64,000 nt of DNA from Ahaetulla prasina (Eukaryota > Chordata > Lepidosauria > Squamata > Colubridae): assembly GCF_028640845.1 (NCBI RefSeq), contig NC_080539.1, positions 104,558,554 through 104,622,553 of the forward strand, written 5' to 3'. Below are positions 1 to 11,468 of this stretch, one piece after another (positions within the stretch are counted from its first letter, which is position 1; the number at the start of each line of letters is the position of its first letter). The position numbers were made by a program, and so were the translations under genes. A model generated the notes under the pieces. That model was not told the DNA's origin and ran no database searches. It saw only the letters and a program-made list of their open reading frames with translations.

Positions 1-97
1 TGACTTTTTAAAGTGCAGGATATTTTTTTGCTATAAAAAACAAAGAATCTCCCCACTCCATCCAGGCTTCTTTTCAATTGTCATGTTCTGACCTTAC
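1..97 (-). other. MYB: MYB intron 5, partial
   Basis: Sequence after the exon 5 donor, AT-rich, running off the window edge. No coding signal seen. Confidence 0.85.
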
Positions 98-318
98 CGT
101 CCAGGTAGCAACTTTGCAATTTCTGCCCATCTGTTTCCAAGCCTCTTGTGTGCCTGATAAATAATTCTATCTTCTTCCTCTGTCCAGGATGTTTTTTTCA
201 CTTCTGGATTCAAATGGTTGTGCCAACGCTCCCTGCATTGCTTCCCAATCCTTCCCTTTAAGTGCTTGGCAATGACAGACCAGCGTTTAGGGCCATATTT
301 CTGGACAAGCTCTATTAC
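98..318 (-). CDS. MYB: MYB coding exon 5 (rest of R2 and most of R3)
   Basis: This 221-bp exon has a TTTGCAG acceptor at 320-319 and a GTAAGG donor at 97-92. It encodes VIELVQKYGPKRWSVIAKHL through LLPGR and ends two bases into the next codon. It holds the remainder of R2, with the redox-sensitive cysteine in GKQCRERWH, and most of R3 (KKTSWTEEEDRIIYQAHKRL onwards). R2 and R3 form the DNA-binding unit. As far as I can recall, the residues match mammalian c-Myb exactly. Exon 6 (TDNAIKNHW onwards in the family) is off the left edge. Confidence 0.98.
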
Positions 319-1606
319 CTGCAAATAAACAACAACAATAAAAAAACTATCTCTAGTGGTTAAGTGTTATATAAATAGAGCCAAATTGAAATCACTATAC
401 TACATCAAATAATTGTCTGTTGACTGATTAGAGAAATCTTAATACAAAACCCCTACTGTGAATTCCAATTTCAACTTAAAAACAAGCTTCCCTAATTTGC
501 AATACACTTCAATGAGGTAGTGTATTTCCCTCTGTCAACCAGCTTTGGATGACTCCAATGCTAAGAAACAATCAGCTGAAACGAAAGGATATTCAGTCTG
601 GTGGTTTTACTCTGTATTCGAAATTCATTAATCCACCAAGATAACAATTATAAGCACTCCCTTCTGATGAGTCAGCCATATTAAGCACAGGAGCTTTAAT
701 TTCAATTATTATTTTATTATTATTATTTGAATTTATATCCCGCCCTTCTCCAAAGACTCAGGGCGGCTTACAATGTGTTAAGCAATAGTCTTCATCCATT
801 TGTATATTATATACAAAGCCAACTTATTGCCCCCAACAATCTGGGTCCTCATTTTACCTACCTTATAAAGGATGGAAGGCTGAGTCAACCTTGGACCTGG
901 TGGGGCTTGAACCTGCAGTAATTGCAGGCAGCTGCTGTTAATTACAGACTGTCTTACCAGTCTGAGCCACAGAGGCCCATAACAAGATCATACTATGCAT
1001 TTGTAAATAAAACAGTTTTCTGAAGAGTATAACAGATTGTTTGTTTAATAGGATACATGTGTAACAAAAAGCAAGGTTTTAGAGAGGATACCTTCTGCAA
1101 TATAAAAATAAAATAGAACTTAGGTTATTTTGAATATAATATTCAAAATTAAGTAACTGCTACCTGTTAAATACTTTTTTTTGAAAAGTTTTAATTAATA
1201 ACTTAAATAATTATACCACAATTGTGTTTGGCTGTACTTATAGGAAGCTTGCTGCTTTCACCAGAATGATAAAAGCAGTATCATGCTACAAGCTCTACCC
1301 TTCTCATATCCATAACATTGTGCATATACAAAAGAGGCGGGGCTTCCATTGAGACACTGCTTCCATCCTTCTTCCCCCTTATAGTTGCTGTTGAATGTAC
1401 TTGGTTTACAGCTCAGTCTCTGAATATTCTACACTACAGCTATCCCAATGGAACAATTTAAAATGCTGGTAAATTTCCAAGGCGGCATGAGAAGCTGTAA
1501 AAAAAAGAAATTCTGTAGCAATGGCAATGCTCTATATAAATTCAGAGTTTTTTGGACACAATATTAAATATTAAGGAAGCAGTAAAGTCCAGATTACTAA
1601 ACATAC
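319..1606 (-). other. MYB: MYB intron 4
   Basis: A 1.3 kb intron, AT-rich apart from one SINE at about 703-979. The remainder shows no recognisable feature. Confidence 0.9.
703..979 (-). mobile_element. tRNA-derived SINE with LINE-like 3' hairpin tail
   Basis: Read on the minus strand it starts near 979 with a tRNA-like head: an A-box-like TGGCTCAGACTGGTAAG and a B-box-like GGTTCAAGCCC. A body that also occurs at 46397-46660 follows. It ends with the hairpin CCGCCCTGAGTC...GAAGGGCGGG, then ATATAAATTC and an A/T-rich simple tail. The hairpin tail is shared with the 3' end of the LINE at 61003-64000, as expected of a SINE mobilised by that type of LINE. Confidence 0.85.
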
Positions 1607-1699
1607 TTGCTGATCTTCTTCTTTAGTCCATGGGCCTTTTATAAGTTCTGGATTTAGCACCTTTTGCCATCGATGCTGGCACTGTACATCCGTCCGATT
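1607..1699 (-). CDS. MYB: MYB coding exon 4 (end of R1, start of R2)
   Basis: This exon of 93 bp (31 codons) has an ATCCTAG acceptor at 1701-1700 and a GTATGT donor starting at 1606. It encodes NRTDVQCQHRWQKVLNPELI then KGPWTKEEDQQ, which closes R1 (third tryptophan) and opens R2. The last codon is CAA (Gln) at residue 102, where other vertebrate c-Myb and A-Myb proteins have Arg and B-Myb has Lys in my recollection. No other GT donor nearby would restore a basic residue. Confidence 0.95.
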
Positions 1700-2372
1700 C
1701 TAGGATTGCAGAACAAAATCCAAAGCAAATTATTACAAAATGCTACAGATGTTAATATGTCATCCAGAAACATCTAAACTGCTAATGTTTATTGCAGGGT
1801 TCCACTTGACTTTTTGTTTTACTGCTCAGGATACCATCTGTACAATTACGAAGAATAAGTACAGTGGTACAAAGAGAAGTAAAACAGACACGCAGCTACA
1901 CATTGCTAGAAGTCAGCTATCTGGCTATTTCAGCTCCCAGGCGCTTTGTTGTAGTTTTTCATAACTGACAGCATTTTAATTTTTGATCATATTTATAGAC
2001 CCAATAAGAGCAAGCTATTCTTACTAATGTATATTTCACCTTTAGCATTTCAACAACTATATTTACTAGAAATATATATTTAACAAGTGGCAGCAACCCA
2101 AGATCACAGTCAACTTCTATTCTGAAATTTTTGTTGTTTAACTATGAGAAATCTATGATGTATCAGCCATCTGTTGTACATAAAATCTCCCCCAAAAGGC
2201 TCTTTATATTTTCCGTCCTTTATTTCACATGAGAAGTGAAAGAAGTGTATATAAATTTGAGTTCTGCAAGTCTCCCAAATGCCTATTTAGTCTCCATCTG
2301 TAATTATGAAACAACCTCTCTCCTTGCACACTGATAAATGTGTGGTTATAAACAGAAAAGAGGCCTACTTAC
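1700..2372 (-). other. MYB: MYB intron 3
   Basis: A 673-bp AT-rich intron. I see nothing else in it. Confidence 0.9.
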
Positions 2373-2444
2373 AGGAAGGAAATTGGCAATAACTTTCCAA
2401 TCTTCTGTGCCATTCTGCTCCACAAGTTTCTTTAGCTTCTCATC
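2373..2444 (-). CDS. MYB: MYB coding exon 3 (middle of R1)
   Basis: This exon of 72 bp (24 codons) has a TCTTAG acceptor at 2446-2445 and a GTAAGT donor from 2372 downwards. It encodes DEKLKKLVEQNGTEDWKVIA followed by NFLP, which is the central R1 segment with the second conserved tryptophan. NFLP is close to the chicken form, whereas mammals have NYLP. Both ends are at phase 0, as expected. Confidence 0.95.
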
Positions 2445-3276
2445 CTAAGACAGTAATGTAAATTCCATTATTTTGGGGTTTCATTTCAAAACAGGGAAAA
2501 AATCTAGCCAGCATTATGAATTGTTGAATATCTTTGCTCTCCATAAACATGAAAGGTGAGGTTTCCAATTTAATTGTTTGAGGCAACATAGTAGTCTTTT
2601 TCTTCCCCATTTCTCAACCGGGTAGTTTTCTTCAATGAAAAGAGTGTGACATTTTATATTTGGAAAGCTGTCGACTGATAAGCTAAGTTGAAATCAGCAC
2701 TGAAAACTTAGTATGCTTGATGAAGATCAAAACTGCCACAGAAGTCAGGAAAAATTATGCAATTAAACTTTTTAAAGGTCATTTGCTTTTTTCTTTTTAA
2801 TATGCCAGGGCTTTGTCTTCAGAAAGAGAAACATGATATAGATTCTGCCCATTTCTCTCTCCATCCATTTACTGTATATATGCATTAACTGCCAAGGTTG
2901 GCTCTTCCTGACATCATCAGAAGTTCAGGGTGAAATATGTGGGTGGATGGAAATGGCCAGGGATGTATGTATATGCTTAAAGAGGCCAGGATTCCTATAA
3001 TTCAATGGTAATCAACCACGATTACAATTTATTTTTAAAGAAAAACTGATCGATAGCTCTTCACAATTTCACCTTATCAGCTTGACATTGGCAGAGAATT
3101 GGGTTTGTTGGAGCATATGAACAATAGGGTTGGCCTATTTGCTGCATTCCTAGGTACACACCCCATTTGAGACTTGTATGCATCATATGCTTTTATTAAT
3201 TCAGTCAAGTCAAAGGTTGGGATGAAATAAACTGTAACAGTGAAAAAGTTGGGTTATCAACTGGTACAAAACACTG

Positions 3277-3520
3277 CAGGTCGTCCTCCACTTACAACCA
3301 CAATTGGGACCAGAATTTTCATTGCTAAATAAGGTGGTTAGTAAGTGAGTCAGCCTGATCTTGTGATCTTTTTTGTCTTGGTTGTTAAGTGAATCACTGC
3401 AGCTGTTAAGTGAAATATGTGGTCATTAAGCAAATCTGGTTTTTCTCGAATGACTTTGCTTGTCAGAAGTGGCTGATATGGTTGCAAATAGTGATCACAT
3501 GACCCACACAGACACCAAAA
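3277..3520 (+). repeat. TA-flanked MITE family T, truncated copy
   Basis: It begins CAGGTCGTCCTCCACTTACA and keeps the diagnostic phrases GTTAAGTGAATCACTGCAG and GACTTTGCTTGTCAGAAG of the family seen best at 36405-36753. Its 3' end is lost. Confidence 0.75.
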
Positions 3521-4303
3521 AGGAGTACCACCTGGTTGATTAGCCTGCCTCTTAACACAATCAAACACACATTTAGTTAAGACATCTAGCATCATCTTGA
3601 ATGCAAATGTTTATTTGACTTATCCACACATCGACTTAAACAATGTATATACAATGAACAGATCTGCCATTGCAGACATCCAATTTCCATGATGTCTAGT
3701 ATCCATATCACTAGCTAGAGATAGTTGATTGGTTAGGTTCAATTTTACTATGTGACAAGAATTCAATGGGAGAAATCTTCTGGACAGCAACTGCAATGTA
3801 GCCTCTCACAGTGAATTGTCCAAAGCCAACAAATGAAGATCAAAAATAGAAATGAAGAAATACAAAGATAGTATCCCATAGTTCAAGTTTCACATATAAC
3901 CTCAGCATCCCCTAACTTGCTGTACTCCAGACAGTTTAAACCATAGTCCCCAAATTTCCAAAAAACAAGGTTATCGGCTATGCCATGATGATCCTGAAGT
4001 TCAACTTATCCAGAGGGCTGGGTTGAAGAAAGCTGCTCAATCACTTTCTATATTGGCACCATTTGTGTTTAAGTCATTTAATTTACAGTACAAAAGTGAA
4101 TTAGTGTAACTGGAAAGTTCACTGAATATGAAGTAATTATAATGTTACTTTGGCAATCATTAATCCATCTGCATTTCAACATTATTCTAGGTTGCAAGAA
4201 CTGTTATTTGTAATCATATAAGATAGAACAAGAATGGCCTTCACTATGATAGTGCCAACATTATCTTGTGAACTACTCCAGATAAGCACTTCTTTTTATG
4301 CCA

Positions 4304-4645
4304 CAGATGATCCTCAGTTAGCAATCACTTGCTCAGCGACTGAACTTAGTGCTAAATTAGTGATACTAATAACAATCCTCAAAGTCCCAGGCATTGTAGT
4401 ATTCCACGATCACGTGCTTGTGATTTACAACCTTTTTCATCGACAAAGTTAATGGGGAAGCTGGCAGGAAGTTAGAAGTCACAAACATGTGAAGTCCTCA
4501 CTTAAGGACTTGCAAGGCTCTGCTTAAAAATGGTAGCTGCGAACTGCCAGAATTGCCATCGTTAAACAGGGGATTGGATCACACTGTGTTTTACAACCAG
4601 ATTGGTTAGTGATGGAAATTCCAATCCCAATTAACATTGTTAAAT
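4304..4645 (-). repeat. TA-flanked MITE family T, diverged copy
   Basis: Starts CAGATGATCCTCAGTTAGC and keeps an internal ACAAAGTTAATGGGGAAG, matching the reverse orientation of family T. Strongly diverged; the right end is approximate. Confidence 0.5.
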
Positions 4646-4904
4646 GATGGGGCAATAACCACTTAATTCTAAAGTCTAACATATAGCTATTTTCACAAAC
4701 ATGTTAATAAAAAATGTGCCTGCAAGTGGAAAGCCATTGTTCTACCTGGAATATTGTCTTGTGCTATTACTTGTGCTAAAAGTGTGTTAGGTTTAACACA
4801 CAAAGCATGAAGAAAGAGATTTTTTCAAATACTATGCTGCAACATAAAAGAATCGCCACACAGAAGCACTTGTCCAGATGTAAATAAGGTTCAAAACTTT
4901 AACT

Positions 4905-5092
4905 CAGGGGTCCCCAACCCCCAGTCCATGGACAGGCACCAGTCGGCGGCATGCCAGCAACCGGGCTGTGCAAACAAATGAAGCTTCATCCAAGGGATGC
5001 AGGCAGCATGCAAAACCACGCCCCCTCCAGTCCGCTGAAAAATCTTGTTCCACAGAAACAGTCCCTGGTGCCCAGAAGGCTGGCGGCCACTG
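4905..5092. mobile_element. hAT-like non-autonomous element, exact 8-bp TSD
   Basis: A 188-bp element beginning CAGGGGTCCCCAACCCCC and ending GGCCACTG, typical of hAT/Charlie-type termini. It is flanked by the exact duplication CTTTAACT at 4897-4904 and 5093-5100. No coding capacity. Confidence 0.85.
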
Positions 5093-5884
5093 CTTTAACT
5101 GACACCATGCTCAACTAACTTAACCAAATTGTTGGTATGAATAACGTAACAATCATCCTTAAGCTATTCTCTGTGGCCCTATAAAGAAATGAACTAATTT
5201 GTTGCAATTTTGATGACTACTTCCTTGTGATTATTTGACCCAGTAACCTCCAGCAAGTGTTTAGAAAGCACAACATTAAGCCGCAGAGGCTATTTTGGAG
5301 AGTTGCCAAATAGTGCAGCAACAACCTAAGTTTTTATAAAATCAATGGGAAAATGACCTGTCAATGTTTACGTATCAACATGTTACTGAAACTAAAGCAA
5401 ACTAAATATGAAAATTGGAGTATCTACCAAAAAGTCAGCTGAAGTTATTGCCAGCAGAGTGTTGCCAATTTAGTATTTTACCACAGCAACCTGTGCCAAA
5501 GAAATACAGAATACACTACACAACACATGTGAATTAAAAACACTATAATCATTCAATTCTTAATATTTAGCTTTCTAGAAAGAAGACTGTATTCCTATTA
5601 TTTGGTTAGGTGTTAAATGCTATTAATATCATAAGAACCACTGTACTAAACATACAATTTAGTTATTTAGAAACTTTATTTAAACAAACTCAAAGAATAT
5701 TTTAAGCTTAACACCAATTTTAATAAGTGGAAAGCCTTATATTTAGCTTTTGTTTTGAAATAATTCCTTTGAAGACTTCAATAATTTGAAGTCTGAAACG
5801 TATTTTACACATTGTCCTCCTTCACACTTCATTTTAAGCCATTGTCTGTTTAACCATGATTTATGATTGAACATGAACATTTAT

Positions 5885-6103
5885 GGGGTGCGGTTGTTAG
5901 AACGCAGTATTGCAGGCTAACTCTGATCACTGCCAGTAGTTTGATCCTGACCGACTCAAAGTTGGCTCAGCCTTCCATCCTTCCCATGTCAGTAAAATGA
6001 GGACCCAGATTGTTGGGGGCAATATGCTAACTCTGTAAACTGCTTAGAGAATGCTGCAAAGCACCATGAAGTGGTATATAAGTCTAACTGCTATTGCTAC
6101 AGC
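5885..6103 (+). mobile_element. tRNA-derived SINE, second tail type
   Basis: The body phrase GACTCAGCCTTCCATCC-like followed by AAAATGAGGACCCAGATTGT is shared with the SINEs at 703-979 and 46397-46660. The 3' tail is different: AACTGCTTAGAGAATGCTG through GGTATATAAGTCTAACTGC and TATTGCTAC. The shared body with two different tails suggests two LINE partners. Confidence 0.75.
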
Positions 6104-7130
6104 TATGAAGTTAACCACAGCTGGCTGAATTTGCTTCCTGATAACAATTAGGAAGCTGAAAATAGAGAACCATCTAGCTAAGTGTAATGTGTGAACCTAG
6201 TCATTATCCATCCTATGCTCACGCTGTAGAAACTAAGAAGGTGATTCTCCTTGTAATACCTTAAATTGATTATCTGTCTACAAGGAGATAAAGATTATGC
6301 ATTATTAATTGTGACTGAAAGAAGTTTCAGTCTTTGTTTCTTTTATTATGATCATTAGAAATGAGAAGAGTTGGTTTATGTGTTATTGCCTCAGGGCCTG
6401 ACCCTATGAAATGGTGGAAACCAACCAAAGCATGACATATAAATCCCAGTAACACGTAATACTGATGTTTCTAATGGCTTCTATGTATTTTCTATCAAAT
6501 GCATAATGCCAATTTCTACACACCTTATTGCAGTTGACCAACTGCTATGAAATCAGCCATTATCTGTAGCAACAGGTTGAACCCTGTATTCAAAATAGCT
6601 GAAGCAGTGCCCCACCCTAGAACCACCTCCATTTTTCATACAAATCAACATACAACGACATGATTACTGTTGTGCTGATTTTTGTGGAAAATGTGCAGGA
6701 AATAGAATTTCCACTGCCTGATTGATTTCTCAGGCTTCCAAGTCAATATAATAATATAGTCAGTATCTCTCTATCGGTTTCCTTCTAAACTAGTAGGTCT
6801 TCATTTGTCCATTGTCTTTTTAGCTGTTCCTATTTTCACCTCACTTTCATAACTGGCACCAGTGTGAGTAGGCCCCAACATCGACATTATATATAATTTC
6901 CCTCTCAAAAGATATTGCTTGTTGCTAAACTACTTATATGTGGTTTCTTTTGTAAAGCAAACTCTGCGTTTTTAGACACAGGCCTAATCATGGCAACCTA
7001 AAAGAAAAAAAATTAAGTGTTCAGCTTCATATTTATTAACCAAAAGGTTGTACTTATCCACTTGCTTGAGAAGCCAGCCACAAATGGTACTAAAATTCTT
7101 CTACAGATCCTTGGTATGAAGCCAGTTTAC

Positions 7131-7248
7131 CTCTTCTCGGGTCCATCGTGTTTTCCCTAAATGACGTTTTCCACCCTTGGGGAGCAGCCCATCATAGTCA
7201 TGATCATATAGCTCGACATCTTCATCCTCATCATCACTGCTATATATG
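7131..7248 (-). CDS. MYB: MYB coding exon 2 (acidic N-terminus and start of R1)
   Basis: A TTTCTTCAG acceptor precedes the exon at 7249-7250 and a GTAAAC donor follows it at 7130-7125. The 118-bp exon completes the split serine and encodes an acidic stretch (IYSSDDEDEDVELYDHDYD), then GLLPKGGKRHLGKTRWTREE, the beginning of Myb repeat R1 with its first tryptophan. The acidic segment contains the serines phosphorylated by CK2 in mammalian c-Myb (family knowledge). The exon ends on a codon boundary. Confidence 0.96.
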
Positions 7249-8310
7249 CTGAAGAAATAAAATACAGAAAGCAAAATTAAGATAGAACATTGAAGGGGAG
7301 AGTTTAATTTCAGTATCACAGGTTCTATAAAAAGTTAGCGAAAGTCAACAACTTTTGCAAAGGTTATAGGGGTAATTGTCTGGAAAGTTGCATGACAAGA
7401 TTTTGTTCTGCATTCTGTTCTAGTATTCTGAACTGGTTCTGCTGTTTCTGGTATCCACAGATACAAGCAAAAGGTTGGCAACCTTCTGCTTACTATGCAT
7501 GTTTAGACCTGCTCATGGTGTTAGATCAGTAGTAAATTACACATTTGGCAGCTGTTCAACCAATGATGGTTTCAAATTAAAATACAATGTTTAGGACAAT
7601 AAAGGGAACAGAGGCTGTGTCCTTTGCTCAAGTACATATTTGGAATCCTTATGCCAAATCATTCAAAGAACACCTCACAAAGAGGTTAAAAAAAATCCAC
7701 ATTTTAATTTTCAGATGAAAATCAAGTTTTTACATTTTTAGAAGGCTAGTATTTTGTACTATCCTACTGTCATATTATTTAATAATCTCTTATGCTGAAT
7801 AACTCTAGTACAATAGCTCTTGTAGAAGTTTACAAGCTTCCTCAGTTTATAGCACCCCAGTGATTCCCACACCGTGTGCTTTGGTGTCTTGGCGTACCAC
7901 AATAAACCCACAAACAGTTTCATTTATTAACACAGTGTAAAATATTCCACTGTTCCCCTGTGAATTCAGTCTGGAACCCTGAGGCACAGAGTCTGGGAAT
8001 CACATTCCTACTAACTTCACATTAGGACTACAGTGTCTAGCCTGCAAAAATCTAGAGGACCACTAGATGGCAGCAGAGTGAGAACTTTCTCTATTTTTCC
8101 CACCATTCTGTATCTTCAGGTTTTCTGCAGACCAGACATGATGATCCTAGTTAAAACTACACTGTTTGCCCTTCGATGTAGTCCAGGCAAGAAACACAAT
8201 AATGAATATTAATTCTACCTTTATTATAGGGATACGTAATAGATTCTTGCAGGTCTGAAATATTTCCCACTCCTCCCTTTTTACGCTACAGAAAACTAGA
8301 AGGGTCCGTT

Positions 8311-8616
8311 CAATGGTGAAACCCATTTTTTTTTACTACCGGTTCTGTGGGCGTGGCTTGGTGGGCGTGGTATGGCTTGGTGGGCATGGTAGGGGAAGGA
8401 TACTGCAAAATCTCCATTCCATTCCCACCCCGCTCAAGGGGAAGGATACTGCAAAATCCCCATTCCCTCCCACTCCTGGGGAAGCATACTGCAAAATCTC
8501 CATTCCCATCCCACTCTGGAGCCAGCCAGAGGTGATATTTGCTGATTCTCCGAGCTACTCCAAATTTCCACTACTGGTTCTCCAGAACCTGTCAAAACCT
8601 GCTGCATTTCACCCCG
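8311..8616 (+). mobile_element. hAT-like MITE family A, copy 1 (three internal repeats)
   Basis: Ends are CAATGGTGAAACCCA and CATTTCACCCCG, flanked by GGTCCGTT at 8303-8310 and GGTCCCTT at 8617-8624 (7 of 8 match). Inside, a unit of about 36-38 bp carrying GAAGGATACTGCAAAATC occurs three times, after a stretch of GGGCGTGG/CTTGGTGGG motifs. ORFs crossing it are not genes. Confidence 0.85.
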
Positions 8617-9676
8617 GGTCCCTTCTGAAAAGCCTCCCATACCACGTGTCCTTCTGTGGACACTATTTTTACTGTTTGTCTAGTCTGCTGCTCTTTCTCC
8701 TGTCTCCCAAAGTCATTCCCACCTACCACTTATATGTACTAAGTGAAATTTCTATGCACTTGAAGAAACAACAGACATATTTTACAAGGATATATGCTAC
8801 TAAATTCTTTGAGGATGACTTTGAAGACGGTCAATTTGCACATTTGCATGGCAACGTAGCCTCAAAGTGCCCAAGGTCAAGAGTCAATGCAAAATAAATT
8901 CAACTAGTCAGTTTGGTTTGTTTTACTCTGCAATGACAAGAAATGCACAATTCATGACCAAGTACAGATATCTCTAAGAATACAATCTGAAGTTTTCCTA
9001 CTATTGCTACCTCAATCCCATCTAAGGTGCTTCAGTTGCTGATTGCCCCAGTTTTTTTTCAAAGTGAATACAAGAGCAGAAATTACTAAAAACAGCCAGT
9101 TTAATTCATGTACTTTTGTAAAATGCAAAGTATTTTGCAATGAAGGTTGCCTTACTTCAAATTCTATTGAGCAACACTTTATTTTCAACTGGAAAATGTA
9201 AACATAAGTTTTGAAAGTTTAGCCTAAAGCTTGTATCTAAAGTAGAGAAGAAAATATGGATGATTTAGGGGTACCTATGGCAATACGCTAATAGAATGCA
9301 CTTTAATGCCACTTTTAAATGCATTTTGATAAATCAGATTAAAGTAAACCGGTCCAATGTAAGAATTTTTAAATATTTTTTATATTTTTCTAAATATTTG
9401 TACACATTTTTGCAAATAAATATGTATACATATTTTGTGCCACCTATTGTCAAGATTCTAGACACTCACAAGAGACCAGTAAAACTGGTATTAAATACTC
9501 AAAACCAAACTAAATTGGACTAAAGTGCAACCCTTGTTTCCCAGGAAACAGACCTTACAATCAAGTGACGTTTTATGAACCAATATAACATGCAAAAATT
9601 GCTGATCATACGATTTGGCTGTTCCTATGTAAAATGAATTTGAGATTTATTTTATGTGCATAATTTAATTGTGTAT

Positions 9677-10893
9677 ATGTGTGTGTATGCGCTCCATGCA
9701 ATAGGGGCTTGAGGAGCTGTGAAAGTAGTTGAATATTCTTTTTCCTCTCAGCTGTTGGTATAGATTTTAATTGTATGTTTTAAGTTTTACCTACTAGCGA
9801 GCTGCACTTATTTTAACAGGCATCAATGGAACAAAAATCATGACAACGTGAAAAAACCCTTAGTTTCCATTTTCACATCAATTTTATAGTCTCTTTAAGC
9901 CGAGTTCCATAACTGTTCTTTTGTTTTTCAGATGAGGATGGTGTGACTCAAATGCTGTCACATTCTGCAATTAAAAAAAGCCAACCAATAAAGCAGTCCA
10001 GCTTTCTTTCTAGCCTTCTGTCCCTCCATCCATACACCTTTTTTTTTTTTATCTCTAGAACCCATAAACGGCCAATTGCTCACAGCAGCCTGAGATGACG
10101 TGTCAGGCTGCAGAAACGGAAAGGGTTAAGACCGTTCCTCCAGCTAATTTGTGCATAAATACTCCACACACTCATGAATACTCCGCTCTTGCCAAGGAAC
10201 TTCAATTGTGCAACCAATTTGAGAGTGAGAGAGAGAGAGGGTGGGTGGGGATGGGGCGGGGAGGAAGTGATTTGTTGCTGCCGCTTACTACTACAGCTAC
10301 TACTATTACTACTACCGCTGTCACTGTGATTGAAGAAAAAGCGAGCAATTCGCCAGTCAGCCGAAGGGCAGTCACTCGCGATCCTTCTCGCCAGTTTTCT
10401 ACTCCCGACAGGTGCTGGAAAGAAGCGAGCCCCGGGTGGTTTTCTTTTCTGCGTCCCCGCCCGTCCTGCCCATTGCCAACGGGGAACTATGGCCCTTCAC
10501 CAATCCCACTGGAGTAGAGGCGGCGGTGTCTTCGTCACACCCCCCCCACATCCTTCTATTCAACCTCACTCTTGCAATGAGGAACATTATTACACATCGC
10601 TTTAAAAATAAATGCCCCGAAAGTCCCGCGCTTGCATCGAGAAGACGGCGCCTTTGGCACAGTCGAACGCTTTCTCCCAAGTGCAAGTGCAAAGCTCAAT
10701 AACAGCCCCGCTTCTTCCCCGGACGGCGCTCCGGATCTCGACCCGGGGGAAGCGAGCGAGCGTGCGGCTCGGAAGCGTGCCACCACTCAAAATAAAATGG
10801 GCAGCGCGCAGATTGACTCCCCTCTTCCCCAAATCGTTTCTGCCAGCCCGATTAGCAATGTTGTCTGCATGCATGCTTGCATGCAACGGCCAT
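9677..10893. repeat. Tandem duplication in MYB intron 1, unit 1
   Basis: Unit of 1,217 bp that starts at a GT microsatellite followed by ATGCGCTCCATGCAATAGGG and ends CAACGGCCAT. Unit 2 follows directly and is nearly identical. The few differences include single substitutions (for example CTCAGCTG versus CTCTGCTG near 9750), the length of the AG run near 10220, a T run near 10040 and a C run near 10545. Its right half is GC-rich and contains CpG, two CAACGG Myb-type sites and a TGACGTG motif inside an inverted repeat. Confidence 0.95.
10086..10110. promoter_or_regulatory. TGACGTG (CRE/ATF-like) motif inside an 8-bp inverted repeat, unit 1
   Basis: CAGCCTGA at 10086-10093 and TCAGGCTG at 10103-10110 form a perfect 8-bp inverted repeat around GATGACGTG. 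The TGACGTG core resembles a CREB/ATF site. Functional use is inference. Confidence 0.45.
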
Positions 10894-11437
10894 ATGTGTG
10901 TGTGTATGCGCTCCATGCAATAGGGGCTTGAGGAGCTGTGAAAGTAGTTGAATATTCTTTTTCCTCTCTGCTGTTGGTATAGATTTTAATTGTATGTTTT
11001 AAGTTTTACCTACTAGCGAGCTGCACTTATTTTAACAGGCATCAATGGAACAAAAATCATGACAACCTGAAAAAACCCTTAGTTTCCATTTTCACATCAA
11101 TTTTATAGTCTCTTTAAGCCGAGTTCCATAACTGTTCTTTTGTTTTTCAGATGAGGATGGTGTGACTCAAATGCTGTCACATTTTGCAATTAAAAAAAGC
11201 CAACCAATAAAGCAGTCCAGCTTTCTTTCTAGCCTTCTGTCCCTCCATCCATACACCTTTTTTTTTTATCTCTAGAACCCATAAACGGCCAATTGCTCAC
11301 AGCAGCCTGAGATGACGTGTCAGGCTGCAGAAACGGAAAGGGTTAAGACCGTTCCTCCAGCTAATTTGTGCATAAATACTCCACACACTCATGAATACTC
11401 CGCTCTTGCCAAGGAACTTCAATTGTGCAACCAATTT

Positions 11438-11468
<31 letters not shown>

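Larger units (their letters stand above)
2445..7130 (-). other. MYB: MYB intron 2
   Basis: A 4.7 kb intron. It holds two decayed copies of the TA-flanked 'tagtcctcaacttac' repeat (3277-3520 and 4304-4645), one hAT-like element with an exact target-site duplication (4905-5092) and one SINE (5885-6103). The rest is AT-rich with nothing recognisable. Confidence 0.9.

Noticed and set aside
8313..8897. 194-codon ORF starting in the MYB intron
   Set aside because: The first half is the hAT-like MITE family A; the remainder has no similarity to any family I know.
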